Positions 1 to 8,609 of a DNA stretch of 35,451 nt are shown in pieces. The stretch's first letter is position 1. The number at the start of each line of letters is the position of its first letter. The position numbers and the translations under genes are program-made. The notes under the pieces were generated by a model that searched no databases, was not told where the DNA came from, and saw only the letters and a list, made by a program, of their open reading frames with translations. The DNA is from Oscillospiraceae bacterium (GTDB lineage Bacteria; Bacillota; Clostridia; Oscillospirales; Oscillospiraceae), in the NCBI GenBank assembly GCA_017465745.1, contig JAFTVM010000009.1, positions 1 to 35,451 on the forward strand. The letters are read 5' to 3'.

Positions 1-2657
1 GTCCACATACCCAGACCCTGCTCAGCGTTGTCCTCGAACAGGGAGTTCTGCCATGCGGGGCCGTGGCCGTCGGCATTGACAGTGTAGGGAGAGGTAGCAG
101 CGGGGCCGCCCCAGATGGAGGAACAGCCGGTAGCGTTGGCGATGTACATACGGTCGCCGAACAGCTGGGTGATCAGGCGTGCGTAAGAGGTCTCAGCACA
201 GCCGGCGCAGGAGCCGGAGAACTCCAGCAGGGGCTTCTTGAACTGAGAGCCCTTGACGGTGTTGTCTTCCATCTCGGGTTTCTGAGCGACCTTGGAGACG
301 CAGTAGCCGAAGACGTCCTGCTGAGCCAGCTGGGACTCCTGGGGAACCATCTTGATGGCATTGACGGGGCAGACGCCGACACAGACGCCACAGCCCATGC
401 AGTCCAGAGGAGACACAGCCATGGTGTAGGAGTACTTGCCCTTGCCCTTGCCGGCCTTGACGGGAACGATCTTTGCAGCCTCGGGAGCAGCAGCGGCCTC
501 GTCAGCGGTCAGAGCGTAGGGACGGATGGTAGCGTGGGGGCAGACATATGCACAGTTGTTGCACTGGATGCACTTGGTAGCGTCCCACTCGGGAACGGAG
601 ACAGCAACGCCGCGCTTCTCGTAGGCAGCAGCACCCAGGGGGAACTGGCCGTCTTCCAGACCGGCGAATGCGGAAACGGGCAGGGAGTAGCCGTCCATCT
701 TGCCGACGGGCTGCAGGATCTCCTTGACGACCTTGACGGTGTCGGCGGGGCCTTCCAGCTCGGAAGCGACAGCGGTAGCCTCAGCGTTTGCCCACTCAGC
801 GGGAACGTCGATCTTGACGTATGCGGTAGCACCGGCATCGATGGCGTCCCAGTTCTTCTCGACGACGTCGCGGCCCTTCTTCAGGTAGGAGTGCTCAGCA
901 GCGTCCTTCATGTACTTAACGGCATCCTCAGCGGGCATGACGTTGGCCAGGGAGAAGAATGCGGACTGCAGGATGGTGTTGGTACGCTTGCCCATGCCAA
1001 CCTTGACAGCCAGGTCGATGGCGTTGATGGTGTACAGCTGGATGTTGTTCTCAGCGATGTAGCGCTTGGAAGCGGCATCCAGATGATGCTCCAGCTCCTC
1101 CATGTTCCACTGGCAGTTGATCAGGAACACACCGCCGGGCTTGACGTCCTGGACGATCTTGAAGCCCTTGGTGATGTAGGAGGGGTTATGGCAGGCGACG
1201 AAGTCAGCCTTGTTGATGTAGTAGGGAGACTTGATGGCGTTGTCGCCGAAACGCAGGTGGGAAACGGTGACGCCGCCGGTCTTCTTGGAGTCATACTGGA
1301 AGTAAGCCTGAACGTACTTGCCGGTATGGTCGCCGATGATCTTGATGGAGTTCTTGTTAGCACCGACAGTGCCGTCGCCGCCCAGACCCCAGAACTTGCA
1401 CTCGATGGTGCCGGCTGCTGCGGTGTTGGGGGAAACCTTCTCGTCCAGGGACAGGAAGGTCACGTCGTCAACGATACCGATGGTGAACTCGTCCTTGGGC
1501 TCGTCCTTAGCCAGCTCTTCGTAGATAGCGAAGAAGGAGGAGGGAGTGGTGTCCTTGGAACCCAGGCCGTAACGGCCGCCGATGACCTTGACGTTGTTGC
1601 AGCCGCACTTTGCCAGAGCCATGACGACATCCTGGTACAGGGGCTCGCCCTGAGAGCCGGGCTCCTTGGTACGGTCCAGAACAGCGATGCTCTTGACGGT
1701 ATCGGGGATAGCGGCCAGGAAGTGAGCGGAGGACCAGGGACGGAACAGGCGGACCTTGACCAGGCCGACCTTCTCGCCGTGAGCGTTCAGGTAGTCGATG
1801 ACTTCCTCGATAACGTCACAGACGGAGCCCATGGCAACGATGACACGGTCAGCGTCGGGAGCGCCGTAGTAGTTGAACAGCTGGTAGTTGGTGCCCAGCT
1901 TCTCATTGACCTTGCCCATGTACTTCTCAACCACTGCGGGCAGCTCGTTGTAGTACTTGTTGCAGGCCTCACGGTGCTGGAAGAAGATGTCGTCGTTCTC
2001 GTGGGAACCACGCATTGCGGGACGCTCGGGATTCAGGGAGTGCTTGCGGAACTCGGCAACGGCGTCCATGTTGGTCATTTCCTTCAGGTCCTCGTAGTCC
2101 CAGATGGCGATCTTCTGGATCTCGTGGGAGGTACGGAAACCGTCGAAGAAGTTCAGGAAGGGCACGCGGCCTTCCAGAGCGGCCAGATGAGCAACAGCGC
2201 CCAGGTCCATAACTTCCTGAACGTTGGTCTCACACAGCATGGCGAAACCGGTCTGGCGGCAGGCGTAGACGTCGGAATGATCACCGAAGATGTTCAGAGC
2301 CTGGGAAGCGACGCAGCGTGCGGAAACATGGAACACGCTGGGCAGCAGTTCGCCGGCGATCTTGTACATATTGGGGATCATCAGCAGCAGACCCTGGGAT
2401 GCGGTGTAGGTGGTGGTCAGAGCACCGGCGGCCAGAGAGCCGTGGACGGTACCTGCGGCACCTGCCTCAGACTGCATCTCAACGACCTTAACGGTGTCGC
2501 CGAAGATGTTCTTGCGGCCGGCAGCGGACCACTGGTCCACGTTGTCAGCCATGGGGCTGGAAGGGGTAATGGGGTAGATGCCAGCGACCTCGGTAAAGGC
2601 ATAGCTGACGTGGGCGGCAGCAGTGTTGCCGTCCATGGTTTTGAATTTTCTAGCCAA
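1..2657 (-). CDS. nifJ: pyruvate:ferredoxin (flavodoxin) oxidoreductase, C-terminus cut by window edge
   Basis: Oxidises pyruvate with CoA to acetyl-CoA and CO2 and passes the electrons to ferredoxin; central to anaerobic sugar breakdown. 885 codons are visible; the family is usually about 1170-1200 residues, so the final quarter lies left of position 1. The N-terminus has the family start ARKFKTMDGNTAAAHVSYAF and the motif YPITPSS. Two ferredoxin clusters follow near residues 694 (CIQCNNCAYVCP) and 750 (CMGCGVCVGVCP), then GSCAGC at about residues 815-820, the proximal-cluster cysteines of the TPP domain. The last visible part, PAWQNSLFEDNAEQG, is typical of the TPP region. I chose TTG at 2657 because AGGAGG lies 9 bases upstream and the ARKFKTMDGN start matches relatives; the ATG eight codons later has no such site. 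The gene stands alone behind its own promoter. Confidence 0.97.
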   Translation of the reverse strand, partial: MARKFKTMDGNTAAAHVSYAFTEVAGIYPITPSSPMADNVDQWSAAGRKNIFGDTVKVVEMQSEAGAAGTVHGSLAAGALTTTYTASQGLLLMIPNMYKIAGELLPSVFHVSARCVASQALNIFGDHSDVYACRQTGFAMLCETNVQEVMDLGAVAHLAALEGRVPFLNFFDGFRTSHEIQKIAIWDYEDLKEMTNMDAVAEFRKHSLNPERPAMRGSHENDDIFFQHREACNKYYNELPAVVEKYMGKVNEKLGTNYQLFNYYGAPDADRVIVAMGSVCDVIEEVIDYLNAHGEKVGLVKVRLFRPWSSAHFLAAIPDTVKSIAVLDRTKEPGSQGEPLYQDVVMALAKCGCNNVKVIGGRYGLGSKDTTPSSFFAIYEELAKDEPKDEFTIGIVDDVTFLSLDEKVSPNTAAAGTIECKFWGLGGDGTVGANKNSIKIIGDHTGKYVQAYFQYDSKKTGGVTVSHLRFGDNAIKSPYYINKADFVACHNPSYITKGFKIVQDVKPGGVFLINCQWNMEELEHHLDAASKRYIAENNIQLYTINAIDLAVKVGMGKRTNTILQSAFFSLANVMPAEDAVKYMKDAAEHSYLKKGRDVVEKNWDAIDAGATAYVKIDVPAEWANAEATAVASELEGPADTVKVVKEILQPVGKMDGYSLPVSAFAGLEDGQFPLGAAAYEKRGVAVSVPEWDATKCIQCNNCAYVCPHATIRPYALTADEAAAAPEAAKIVPVKAGKGKGKYSYTMAVSPLDCMGCGVCVGVCPVNAIKMVPQESQLAQQDVFGYCVSKVAQKPEMEDNTVKGSQFKKPLLEFSGSCAGCAETSYARLITQLFGDRMYIANATGCSSIWGGPAATSPYTVNADGHGPAWQNSLFEDNAEQGLGMW

Positions 2658-2698
2658 AATGAAATACCTCCTAAAGTATTACAAATTTTGTCGCGTAT

Positions 2699-2727
2699 AT
2701 CATAACACTTTTCGATTGTTTTGTAAA
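2699..2727 (-). promoter_or_regulatory. promoter of nifJ
   Basis: Minus strand: -35 TTTACA (2722-2727), 17-base spacer, -10 TATGAT (2699-2704). It lies about 40 bases upstream of the TTG start. Near-consensus sigma-A type, as expected for an abundant enzyme. Confidence 0.8.
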
Positions 2728-2821
2728 GCGATTATCCGGACTTCATCATGAAAAAAATTACCATGAAATAGAAAATCCATATATTCAGGAGAAATCTGTT
2801 CACCTGATTTATAAAAAAGGA

Positions 2822-2850
2822 TTGTCTTTTCGGGATGAATGGGGTAGAAT
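2822..2850 (+). promoter_or_regulatory. promoter of the comM-thiI-pncC unit
   Basis: TTGTCT (2822-2827), 17-base spacer, TAGAAT (2845-2850). The TTG of the -35 box is also the first possible start codon of the downstream frame. Transcription would begin near 2857, so that codon cannot be the translation start. Confidence 0.7.
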
Positions 2851-2878
2851 GTTACAAAATGGGAAAGGAGTGGGTAAA

Positions 2879-4396
2879 TTGATCTGCAGTGTCCGCACCC
2901 TGGGCGTCAACGGCATCCGGGGAAGTTCCATCATGGCCGAGTGCTATATTTCCAATGGCCTGCCGGGCTTTGATATCGTGGGTCTGCCTGACGCAGCCGT
3001 CAAGGAAGCCCGGGAGCGTGTCCGCGCCGCCGCCAAGAGCAGCGGCATGGCCTTTCCCGTCAGCCGGATCACGGTGAATCTGGCGCCAGCCAATCTGAAA
3101 AAATCCGGCAGCCACTATGATCTGCCCATTCTGCTGAGTATCCTGGCTGCCCTGGGGTCCGTCCGCCGTCCCCGGTCCGACAGCGCCTTCATCGGCGAGG
3201 TCAGCCTGGATGGTCAGCTGCGGCCCGTTTCCGGCGTGCTGCCCATGGCCATTGCAGCCAAGAATGATGGCGTGAAGGCCCTGTTTGTTCCCTATGAAAA
3301 TGCCGCCGAAGCCACGCTGGCCCGGGGGCCTGTGGTCTATGGTATCCGCAATGTGAAGGAACTGGCACAGGCACTGAACGCTGAGACCACCCTGACTCCC
3401 ACACCCCTTTGGGAGCCGGAGGTATCCGATACGGCTTATCTGGACTTCAAGGATGTGCTGGGACAGGAAAATGTGAAGCGTGCCCTGGAAGTGGCGGCTG
3501 CAGGCAGCCATAATGTATTGCTTATCGGTCCGCCCGGCTCCGGCAAGAGCATGCTTTCCAAGCGCCTGCCCTCGATCCTCCCCGACATGACCTGGGAGGA
3601 ATCCCTGGAGGTCAGTCAGGTCTATTCTGTCATGGGGCAGCTTACCTCGAAAGAGCCTCTGGTGAGCCGGCGGCCCTTCCGCAGTCCCCACCATACCATC
3701 TCCAATGCCGGTCTGGCCGGCGGCGGCACCAATCCCCGGCCCGGCGAGATCTCCATGGCCCACCAGGGCGTGCTGTTTCTCGATGAACTGCCGGAGTTCC
3801 GCAAGGACACCCTGGATATGATGCGCCAGCCGTTGGAGGATGGTCAGGTCACCATTTCCCGGGTCTCCGGCGCTGTAACGTATCCTGCCGAATTCATGCT
3901 GGTGTGCGCCATGAATCCCTGCAAATGCGGCTGGTACGGTGATCCGTCGGGAAGATGCCGCTGCTCCGACCGCTCCGTCAATGATTACCGGGGCCGCATC
4001 TCCGGTCCGCTGCTTGACCGCATTGACATTGTGGTGGAGGTTCCTGCGGTGCATTTTGAGGATCTGCGCAGCCGCACGGAGGCGGAACCCTCTGCCGCAG
4101 TGAAAAAGCGTGTGGACGCTGCCAGAGCGCGGCAGCACAAGCGCTTCGGAAACCGGGGCGGCATGTGCAACGCCCGGATGGGGCCTGCGGAAATGCGGCA
4201 GTTCTGTGATCTGGATGAAGCCTCCGCCGAATTGATGAAGCAGGCATTTGAAGCCATGGGACTGACCGCCCGATCTTATGACCGCATATTGAAGGTGGCA
4301 AGAACCGTTGCCGACCTGGACGGCTGTGAGAATATCCAGCCCCAGCACATTGCCGAGGCCATCCAGTACCGGGCTGTCAATTTGGGAAACCGTTAA
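2879..4396 (+). CDS. comM: ComM / YifB-family AAA+ ATPase (Mg chelatase-like)
   Basis: Member of the YifB/ComM family, whose proteobacterial members act as helicases that extend branch migration during natural transformation; the role in Clostridia is less certain. 505 residues. Order: N-terminal Lon-S16-like ChlI fold (residues about 1-170, with NGLPGFDIVGLPDAAVKEA), AAA+ domain with Walker A GPPGSGKS near 215-222 and Walker B VLFLDELPEF near 298-307, an arginine-rich sensor region, then the C-terminal Mg-chelatase lid (about 400-500). A CNPCKCGWYGDP-like stretch in the ATPase part is typical. Start TTG 2879 was chosen because AAAGGAG sits 8 bases upstream; the upstream in-frame TTG is inside the promoter. 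thiI begins 28 bases after the stop. Confidence 0.92.
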   Translation: MICSVRTLGVNGIRGSSIMAECYISNGLPGFDIVGLPDAAVKEARERVRAAAKSSGMAFPVSRITVNLAPANLKKSGSHYDLPILLSILAALGSVRRPRSDSAFIGEVSLDGQLRPVSGVLPMAIAAKNDGVKALFVPYENAAEATLARGPVVYGIRNVKELAQALNAETTLTPTPLWEPEVSDTAYLDFKDVLGQENVKRALEVAAAGSHNVLLIGPPGSGKSMLSKRLPSILPDMTWEESLEVSQVYSVMGQLTSKEPLVSRRPFRSPHHTISNAGLAGGGTNPRPGEISMAHQGVLFLDELPEFRKDTLDMMRQPLEDGQVTISRVSGAVTYPAEFMLVCAMNPCKCGWYGDPSGRCRCSDRSVNDYRGRISGPLLDRIDIVVEVPAVHFEDLRSRTEAEPSAAVKKRVDAARARQHKRFGNRGGMCNARMGPAEMRQFCDLDEASAELMKQAFEAMGLTARSYDRILKVARTVADLDGCENIQPQHIAEAIQYRAVNLGNR

Positions 4397-4424
4397 TACT
4401 AATTCAAAGAAGGATTATTGTAAT

Positions 4425-5615
4425 ATGAAAGAAATTTTTCTGCTGAAACTGGGCGAGATCGTTCTCAAGGGCGCCAATAAGCGCCAGTTTGAGGCGAAGC
4501 TCCGTGCCAATGTCCGCCGCCGTATGCGTCATTACGGCAATTTTGACGTCTATCTGATGCAGTCCACTGTTTATGTCGAGCCCATGGACGACGAATGCGA
4601 TGTGGACGGCGCGTGGGATGCCTGCCACACCATCTTCGGTGTGGTGAGCCTGTGCCGCTGCCGTCCCTGCGAAAAGAATCTGGACGCCATCTTCGAGGCT
4701 GTAGAAAACTATCTGGGCGATGACCTGGACTGCGCCAGGAGCTTCAAGGTGGAATCCAAGCGTTCTGACAAGCAGTTCCCCCTGACCTCCATCGGCATTT
4801 CCCAGGAAATCGGCGGCCGCATCGCCGAAGCCCATCCCGACCTTCTGGTGGACGTCCATCATCCCGACTACACCGTGTATGTGGAGGTCCGTGACCTGGC
4901 TGCCTATGTCCATGGTCCTGCCGAGCCCGGTGCAGGCGGTCTGCCCACCGGCGTGGGTGGCCGCGCCATGTGCCTGCTGTCCGGCGGCATTGACTCTCCC
5001 GTGGCTGCCTACATGATCGGCAAGCGGGGCGTGGAGATCGAGTGCGTCCACTTCTTCTCCTATCCCTACACCTCCCAGCTGGCCAAGGACAAGGTCATCG
5101 AGCTGGCCCGCCTGGTGACCCGCTATACCGGCCGTATGACCGTCAATGTGGTGTCCTTCACTGAGATCCAGGAAGCCATCCGCGACAACTGCCCCGAGGA
5201 ATTCTTTACCCTGATCATGCGCCGGTTCATGATGGAGATCTCCCAGCGCATCGCCAAGCATGACGGCTGCGGCGCCCTGATCACCGGTGAGAATTTGGGC
5301 CAGGTGGCCTCCCAGACCATGGAAGCCATGACCGTCACCGGCGCTGTGGTGGATATCCCCATCTTTATGCCTCTGGTGGGTATGGACAAGGAAGAGATCG
5401 TCACCATCGCCCGGAAGATCGGTACCATGGAGACTTCCATTCTGCCCTATGAAGACTGCTGCACCGTCTTTACCCCCAAGCATCCCAAGACCAAACCCAC
5501 TCTGGCGCAGCTCATCGATGCCGAGAAGAAGCTGGATCGCGAGGCGCTGATCCAGCGGGCACTGGAATCCATCGAGCATATCCCTGTCAAGTATGATGAC
5601 GACCCTGTGCTGTAA
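4425..5615 (+). CDS. thiI: tRNA 4-thiouridine synthase ThiI
   Basis: Adenylates U8 of tRNA and inserts sulfur; in many bacteria it also gives the sulfur for the thiamine thiazole. 396 residues. N-terminal ferredoxin-like part with KLGEIVLKGANKRQFE, THUMP domain to about residue 165, then the PP-loop pyrophosphatase SGGIDSPVAAYMI near 186-198 and the downstream ITGENLGQVASQT and CCTVFTPKHPKTKP motifs. There is no C-terminal rhodanese domain, as in Bacillus-type ThiI, so sulfur must come from a separate cysteine desulfurase, not seen here. ATG 4425 has AGAAGGA 10 bases upstream. It lies between comM and pncC and overlaps pncC by 23 bases. Confidence 0.95.
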   Translation: MKEIFLLKLGEIVLKGANKRQFEAKLRANVRRRMRHYGNFDVYLMQSTVYVEPMDDECDVDGAWDACHTIFGVVSLCRCRPCEKNLDAIFEAVENYLGDDLDCARSFKVESKRSDKQFPLTSIGISQEIGGRIAEAHPDLLVDVHHPDYTVYVEVRDLAAYVHGPAEPGAGGLPTGVGGRAMCLLSGGIDSPVAAYMIGKRGVEIECVHFFSYPYTSQLAKDKVIELARLVTRYTGRMTVNVVSFTEIQEAIRDNCPEEFFTLIMRRFMMEISQRIAKHDGCGALITGENLGQVASQTMEAMTVTGAVVDIPIFMPLVGMDKEEIVTIARKIGTMETSILPYEDCCTVFTPKHPKTKPTLAQLIDAEKKLDREALIQRALESIEHIPVKYDDDPVL

Positions 5616-6063
5616 GGTCGTGGAGGCCCTCCGGCAGCGGGAACTGACCCTGGTCACTGCCGAAAGTCTCACCGGAGGCGGCATCGGCGCAGCGCTCACC
5701 GCTGTGCCCGGTGCATCCTGTGTCTACAAGGGCGGCGTTATCAGCTACGTGGATTTGGTCAAGCACACGCTGCTGGATGTTCCCCTGGAGGTCCTCAGCT
5801 ATTGCGGCGCCGTTTCCGAGGAGACTGCCGGGTTCATGGCCGTGGGCGCTCGGCAGAACCTGTGTGCCGATATCGGTATTTCCGTCACCGGCCTTGCCGG
5901 TCCCGGCGGCGACGCCTTCGGACATCCCGTCGGAACGGTCTATATCGGATTCGACAGCAACTGGCAGTCTGTTGTGAAGCATTTCTGCTTCGCAGGCACC
6001 CGGGAGGAGATCCGAAACCAGACCATCCGGGCGGCGCTGGAGCTGATCCTGGAAAATGTATAA
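5593..6063 (+). CDS. pncC: nicotinamide-nucleotide amidase (CinA C-terminal domain protein)
   Basis: Stand-alone CinA C-terminal domain, 156 residues, the usual size for the single-domain form. Characterised members deamidate nicotinamide mononucleotide to nicotinate mononucleotide, recycling the by-product of NAD-dependent ligation. Visible motifs are TAESLTGGGIGAALTAVPGAS near the N-terminus and TGLAGPGGDA in the middle, matching the AESCTGG and GIAGPGG family signatures; the Cys of the first motif is Leu here. The start (ATG 5593 or the adjacent ATG 5596) lies inside the end of thiI with no good ribosome site, so translation is probably coupled to thiI. The gene ends just before a strong terminator. 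Confidence 0.85.
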   Translation: MMTTLCCKVVEALRQRELTLVTAESLTGGGIGAALTAVPGASCVYKGGVISYVDLVKHTLLDVPLEVLSYCGAVSEETAGFMAVGARQNLCADIGISVTGLAGPGGDAFGHPVGTVYIGFDSNWQSVVKHFCFAGTREEIRNQTIRAALELILENV

Positions 6064-6064
6064 C

Positions 6065-6101
6065 AAAAATCCACCGAAGGTTTTCCTTCGGTGGATTTTT
6101 T
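6065..6101. terminator. bidirectional terminator between pncC and the LRR gene
   Basis: A 16-bp perfect stem (6065-6080 with 6085-6100) closed by a TTTT loop, with A and T runs on both sides. It ends the + operon and the convergent - gene that stops at 6106. Confidence 0.92.
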
Positions 6102-6105
6102 GCAG

Positions 6106-7821
6106 TTATACGCTGGGATCGAAATTGACGATGACTGACTGGCTCGTCAGGCCGCTGACGCTGGAGATCTGATTGCCGTAGACATTGACCTGCACCAGCT
6201 TGTGACACTTTTCCAGAGGCTGGATGGAAGTCAGGGAGTTGTAATCCATGTAGACATAGGCCAGATTTTCCATGCCCTCCAGGGCCGAAAGAGTGGTCAG
6301 CTGATTATAGGAGCCGTCGATGGAATACAGGGCGCAGTCTTTTCCCCAGGCGGGCAGGGCAGAGACGGTGTTGTGGGAGAAGTTCAGGGTCTTCAGCCGG
6401 GCCAGGGATTTCAGACTGTCGATGGAGAGGATCTTGTTTCTGGCAATATGCAATTCCGTCAGGTTGACACAGCCCGCCAGAACATCGATGTTCTCCAGGG
6501 CATTGGAGCTCAGGCTTAGATAACTCAGATTGGTCAGCTGATCCATACCTGCCAGGCTGCTCAGCTGATTGTAGCTCAGATCCAGCTTCGTCAGCTTCTG
6601 CAGCGCGGTGATGTTGCCCAGGCTGGTGATGGAGTTGTAGGAAGCGTCGAGGGTCTGCAGTTCGGTCAGGGCATTCAGGGCGCTCAGATCGATGATGGCG
6701 TTATGCTGTAGATACAGCTCCTTCAGCATGGTCAGGCCCGACAGCGGCGTCAGATTTCGCAGGGTGTTGTTGTTCAGATACAGGGTGGTCAGATTTTTTG
6801 CACCCTCCAGACCGGCGATGGTGGAAAGGCCGCAGCCGGAAAGATCCAGCGTCTTCAGATCGGGCAGGCTGCCAAGCACCGCCAGATCCCCGGCGGGGAA
6901 CCGGCTGCCGGACAGGTTGACGGACTGCAGCAGGGTCAGGCTGCTCAGGCTCTGCAGGGAGTCGATCTTCACGCCGGAGGCATTCAGGGTGGTCAGATAG
7001 TTCATCTTGGCGAGGTCTGCCAGGGAAGCGGCGTCCTTGGGGACGGTGAACTGCGTGATCTCCCACAGGTCGTCGGTATAGATGGGCTCATCCTCCCGCA
7101 GGCTCAGGATACGGCGAACCTCCGCCTCAATGGCGGCATCCTCCAGTGTCACTTCCTCGATGACGCCGCCGATGGTATAGCCCAGCAGGGACAGAGGACT
7201 GACCAGACCGCTGTCAGAAACGGCAACAGCGTAGATGGTGGTTTCGCCGTTGGGCAGAGCCAGGGGCTCGGTATAGGTGGTGCCGGCGATGGAGGGGTAC
7301 TCGGAGGTAGAATAGTAAATGACGCCCTCGCTTGCCTCCAGGGTCACGGAAATGTACTGGCTGTAGAAGCCGGGGGTGGGGGAGATGGTCTTGATGACGG
7401 GCCGCTGCGCCGCCAGCTCTTCCTTGATGGCGGGATCACCGATGTTGTCGAGCATGGTCACGGCGTCCAGCAGCTTGTCCTGCTCTACGTAGGTCTTGCA
7501 CAGGGCAATGTACAGCTCGGAGGTGCCGCCGTCGGCAATGGCGCCGGACAGGGTATACTCAGCCTTGGTGTAATTGCCCGCGGCCTTATACTGGTCTGCC
7601 AGCTCGATGGCCACGTTCTCGTCCTGCCCGGAGTGACGGTAGGCCCAGTCATAGAACATGGAGGAGAGGGACTGGTTGCCGTTGTCGGAGAAGAGACGGG
7701 CGCCACCCAGCAGAAGATCCCGGGTGAAGCCGCGGTCATAAACGAAGGTGTACCAGATGAGCATGCCCACAATGGCGATCACCAGCAGCACCGGAAATAA
7801 AGTTTTCAGTACTTTTTTCAT
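6106..7821 (-). CDS. membrane-anchored leucine-rich-repeat protein with chitobiase-like domain
   Basis: 571 residues, exported and probably kept on the membrane by an uncleaved N-terminal helix (residues 8-28, LFPVLLVIAIVGMLIWYTFVY). Residues about 60-140 are helical and TPR-like (DQYKAAGNYTKAEYTL). Residues about 147-217 resemble the CHB_HEX_C_1 beta domain (SPTPGFYSQYISVTLE, then IYYSTSEYP). From about 285 to the end come roughly 12 internalin-type 22-residue repeats of the form LTxLxxLDLSYNxLSSL. No enzyme motif is seen; such repeats usually bind proteins or cell-surface ligands. Start ATG 7821 has GGAG 7 bases upstream. Monocistronic, with a consensus promoter. The function is unknown; the domain calls are by eye. 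Confidence 0.85.
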   Translation of the reverse strand: MKKVLKTLFPVLLVIAIVGMLIWYTFVYDRGFTRDLLLGGARLFSDNGNQSLSSMFYDWAYRHSGQDENVAIELADQYKAAGNYTKAEYTLSGAIADGGTSELYIALCKTYVEQDKLLDAVTMLDNIGDPAIKEELAAQRPVIKTISPTPGFYSQYISVTLEASEGVIYYSTSEYPSIAGTTYTEPLALPNGETTIYAVAVSDSGLVSPLSLLGYTIGGVIEEVTLEDAAIEAEVRRILSLREDEPIYTDDLWEITQFTVPKDAASLADLAKMNYLTTLNASGVKIDSLQSLSSLTLLQSVNLSGSRFPAGDLAVLGSLPDLKTLDLSGCGLSTIAGLEGAKNLTTLYLNNNTLRNLTPLSGLTMLKELYLQHNAIIDLSALNALTELQTLDASYNSITSLGNITALQKLTKLDLSYNQLSSLAGMDQLTNLSYLSLSSNALENIDVLAGCVNLTELHIARNKILSIDSLKSLARLKTLNFSHNTVSALPAWGKDCALYSIDGSYNQLTTLSALEGMENLAYVYMDYNSLTSIQPLEKCHKLVQVNVYGNQISSVSGLTSQSVIVNFDPSV

Positions 7822-7853
7822 GGTAAAACTCCAATCATAGAATTTCACCATAA

Positions 7854-7882
7854 ATTATACGCCAGATTACGAATGATGTCAA
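7854..7882 (-). promoter_or_regulatory. consensus promoter of the LRR gene
   Basis: Minus strand: TTGACA (7877-7882), 17-base spacer, TATAAT (7854-7859). Both hexamers match the sigma-A consensus exactly. Confidence 0.9.
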
Positions 7883-7916
7883 GGATTGGAGAAGAAAGTT
7901 ACAAAATGATAACATT

Positions 7917-7940
7917 CCCCGCTGCCTGTCGACAGCGGGG
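7917..7940 (-). terminator. probable terminator after the four-helix membrane protein gene
   Basis: Stem CCCCGCTG / CAGCGGGG (7917-7924 with 7933-7940), 8-base loop. On the minus strand it is followed by AATGTTATCATTTTG, a weak T tract. Confidence 0.55.
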
Positions 7941-7949
7941 AAATAAAGG

Positions 7950-8393
7950 TTATTCGTCCTCAAGCTCTTGGCGGCGTTTATTGTAGATCCTGGCGCAAAT
8001 CGTCAGCGCGGCGAAGCACAGGATGAACGTGACCGCGCTGCTGGCGATGGTGCAGATCAGGATCACAGGCTGATGGTCGGTCCTGCGGGAGGCCATGAAA
8101 TAGACGGTCAGGGCAACCACTACGCTTCCGATCAAGCTGACCAGCAGATTGGTCTGCCAATTGGGCTTCAGCTGTCTGTCCCACAGGCCGTGGCGCAGAC
8201 AGCAGGCCACCATGTGGGTACAGATCACAAGCACAACGATGAGTTCTCCAATCAGGGTCGAAATATCTCCCCAGAGAATTGCCTGGATCACAATGACCGC
8301 AAGCAGCGCCACATAAGCGAGCCAGTATCCGGTGTGCTCGATCTGGAGCATTCTCTGCTCCTGCATTTCGTCAAAATTTGATTTCTTCATCAT
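7950..8393 (-). CDS. four-helix membrane protein paired with an XRE regulator
   Basis: 147 residues. A short soluble start (MMKKSNFDEMQEQRML) is followed by four membrane segments: about 22-41, 47-66, 83-101 and 112-138, then a basic, charged tail (YNKRRQELEDE). Clostridia often carry such small membrane proteins directly behind a Cro/CI-type regulator; I cannot name the family with confidence. The start (ATG 8393 or 8390) lies inside the 3' end of the regulator gene, with GGGAGGAGG immediately upstream, so the two are translated as a coupled pair. A likely but unproven idea is that the membrane protein controls, or is controlled by, the regulator. Confidence 0.75.
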   Translation of the reverse strand: MMKKSNFDEMQEQRMLQIEHTGYWLAYVALLAVIVIQAILWGDISTLIGELIVVLVICTHMVACCLRHGLWDRQLKPNWQTNLLVSLIGSVVVALTVYFMASRRTDHQPVILICTIASSAVTFILCFAALTICARIYNKRRQELEDE

Positions 8394-8592
8394 TATCCTC
8401 CTCCCAGAATAGTTCGTCCAGTGTTTTTCCCAGTGCACGGCAGATGGTCCGGCACAGCTTGATGGAGGGATTGAATTCTCCCTGTTCGATGGCGTTGATG
8501 GTCTGGCGGGAAACGCCCACAGCCTGGGCAAGGTCTTTCTGCGTCATATCCCGCTGCGCCCGTGCCGCCTTGATGGCTAAATTCTTCGACAT
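8371..8592 (-). CDS. XRE-family small helix-turn-helix regulator
   Basis: 73 residues, little more than one Cro/CI HTH domain: AIKAARAQRDMTQKDLAQAVGVSRQTINAIEQGEFNPS, with the recognition helix near residues 27-36. This is the YgzD/YvaO-like type of stand-alone DNA-binding protein. The start ATG 8592 is preceded by GAGGTGAT. It overlaps the following membrane-protein gene by 23 bases. The promoter is flanked by short inverted repeats, which suggests autoregulation. Confidence 0.88.
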   Translation of the reverse strand: MSKNLAIKAARAQRDMTQKDLAQAVGVSRQTINAIEQGEFNPSIKLCRTICRALGKTLDELFWEEDNDEEIKF

Positions 8593-8609
8593 ATCATCAC
8601 CTCACTGAT

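Noticed and set aside
63-2705. An 880-codon open frame on the + strand opposite nifJ
   Set aside because: It is the mirror of the strongly biased nifJ codons, with no ribosome site and no recognisable domain; the minus strand matches the oxidoreductase throughout.
2852-4348. Long antisense open frame opposite the comM-like gene, and similar ones opposite thiI, tex and the symporter
   Set aside because: GC-rich coding DNA lacks stops on the opposite strand; low-complexity His/Gly/Gln-rich translations and no start signals.
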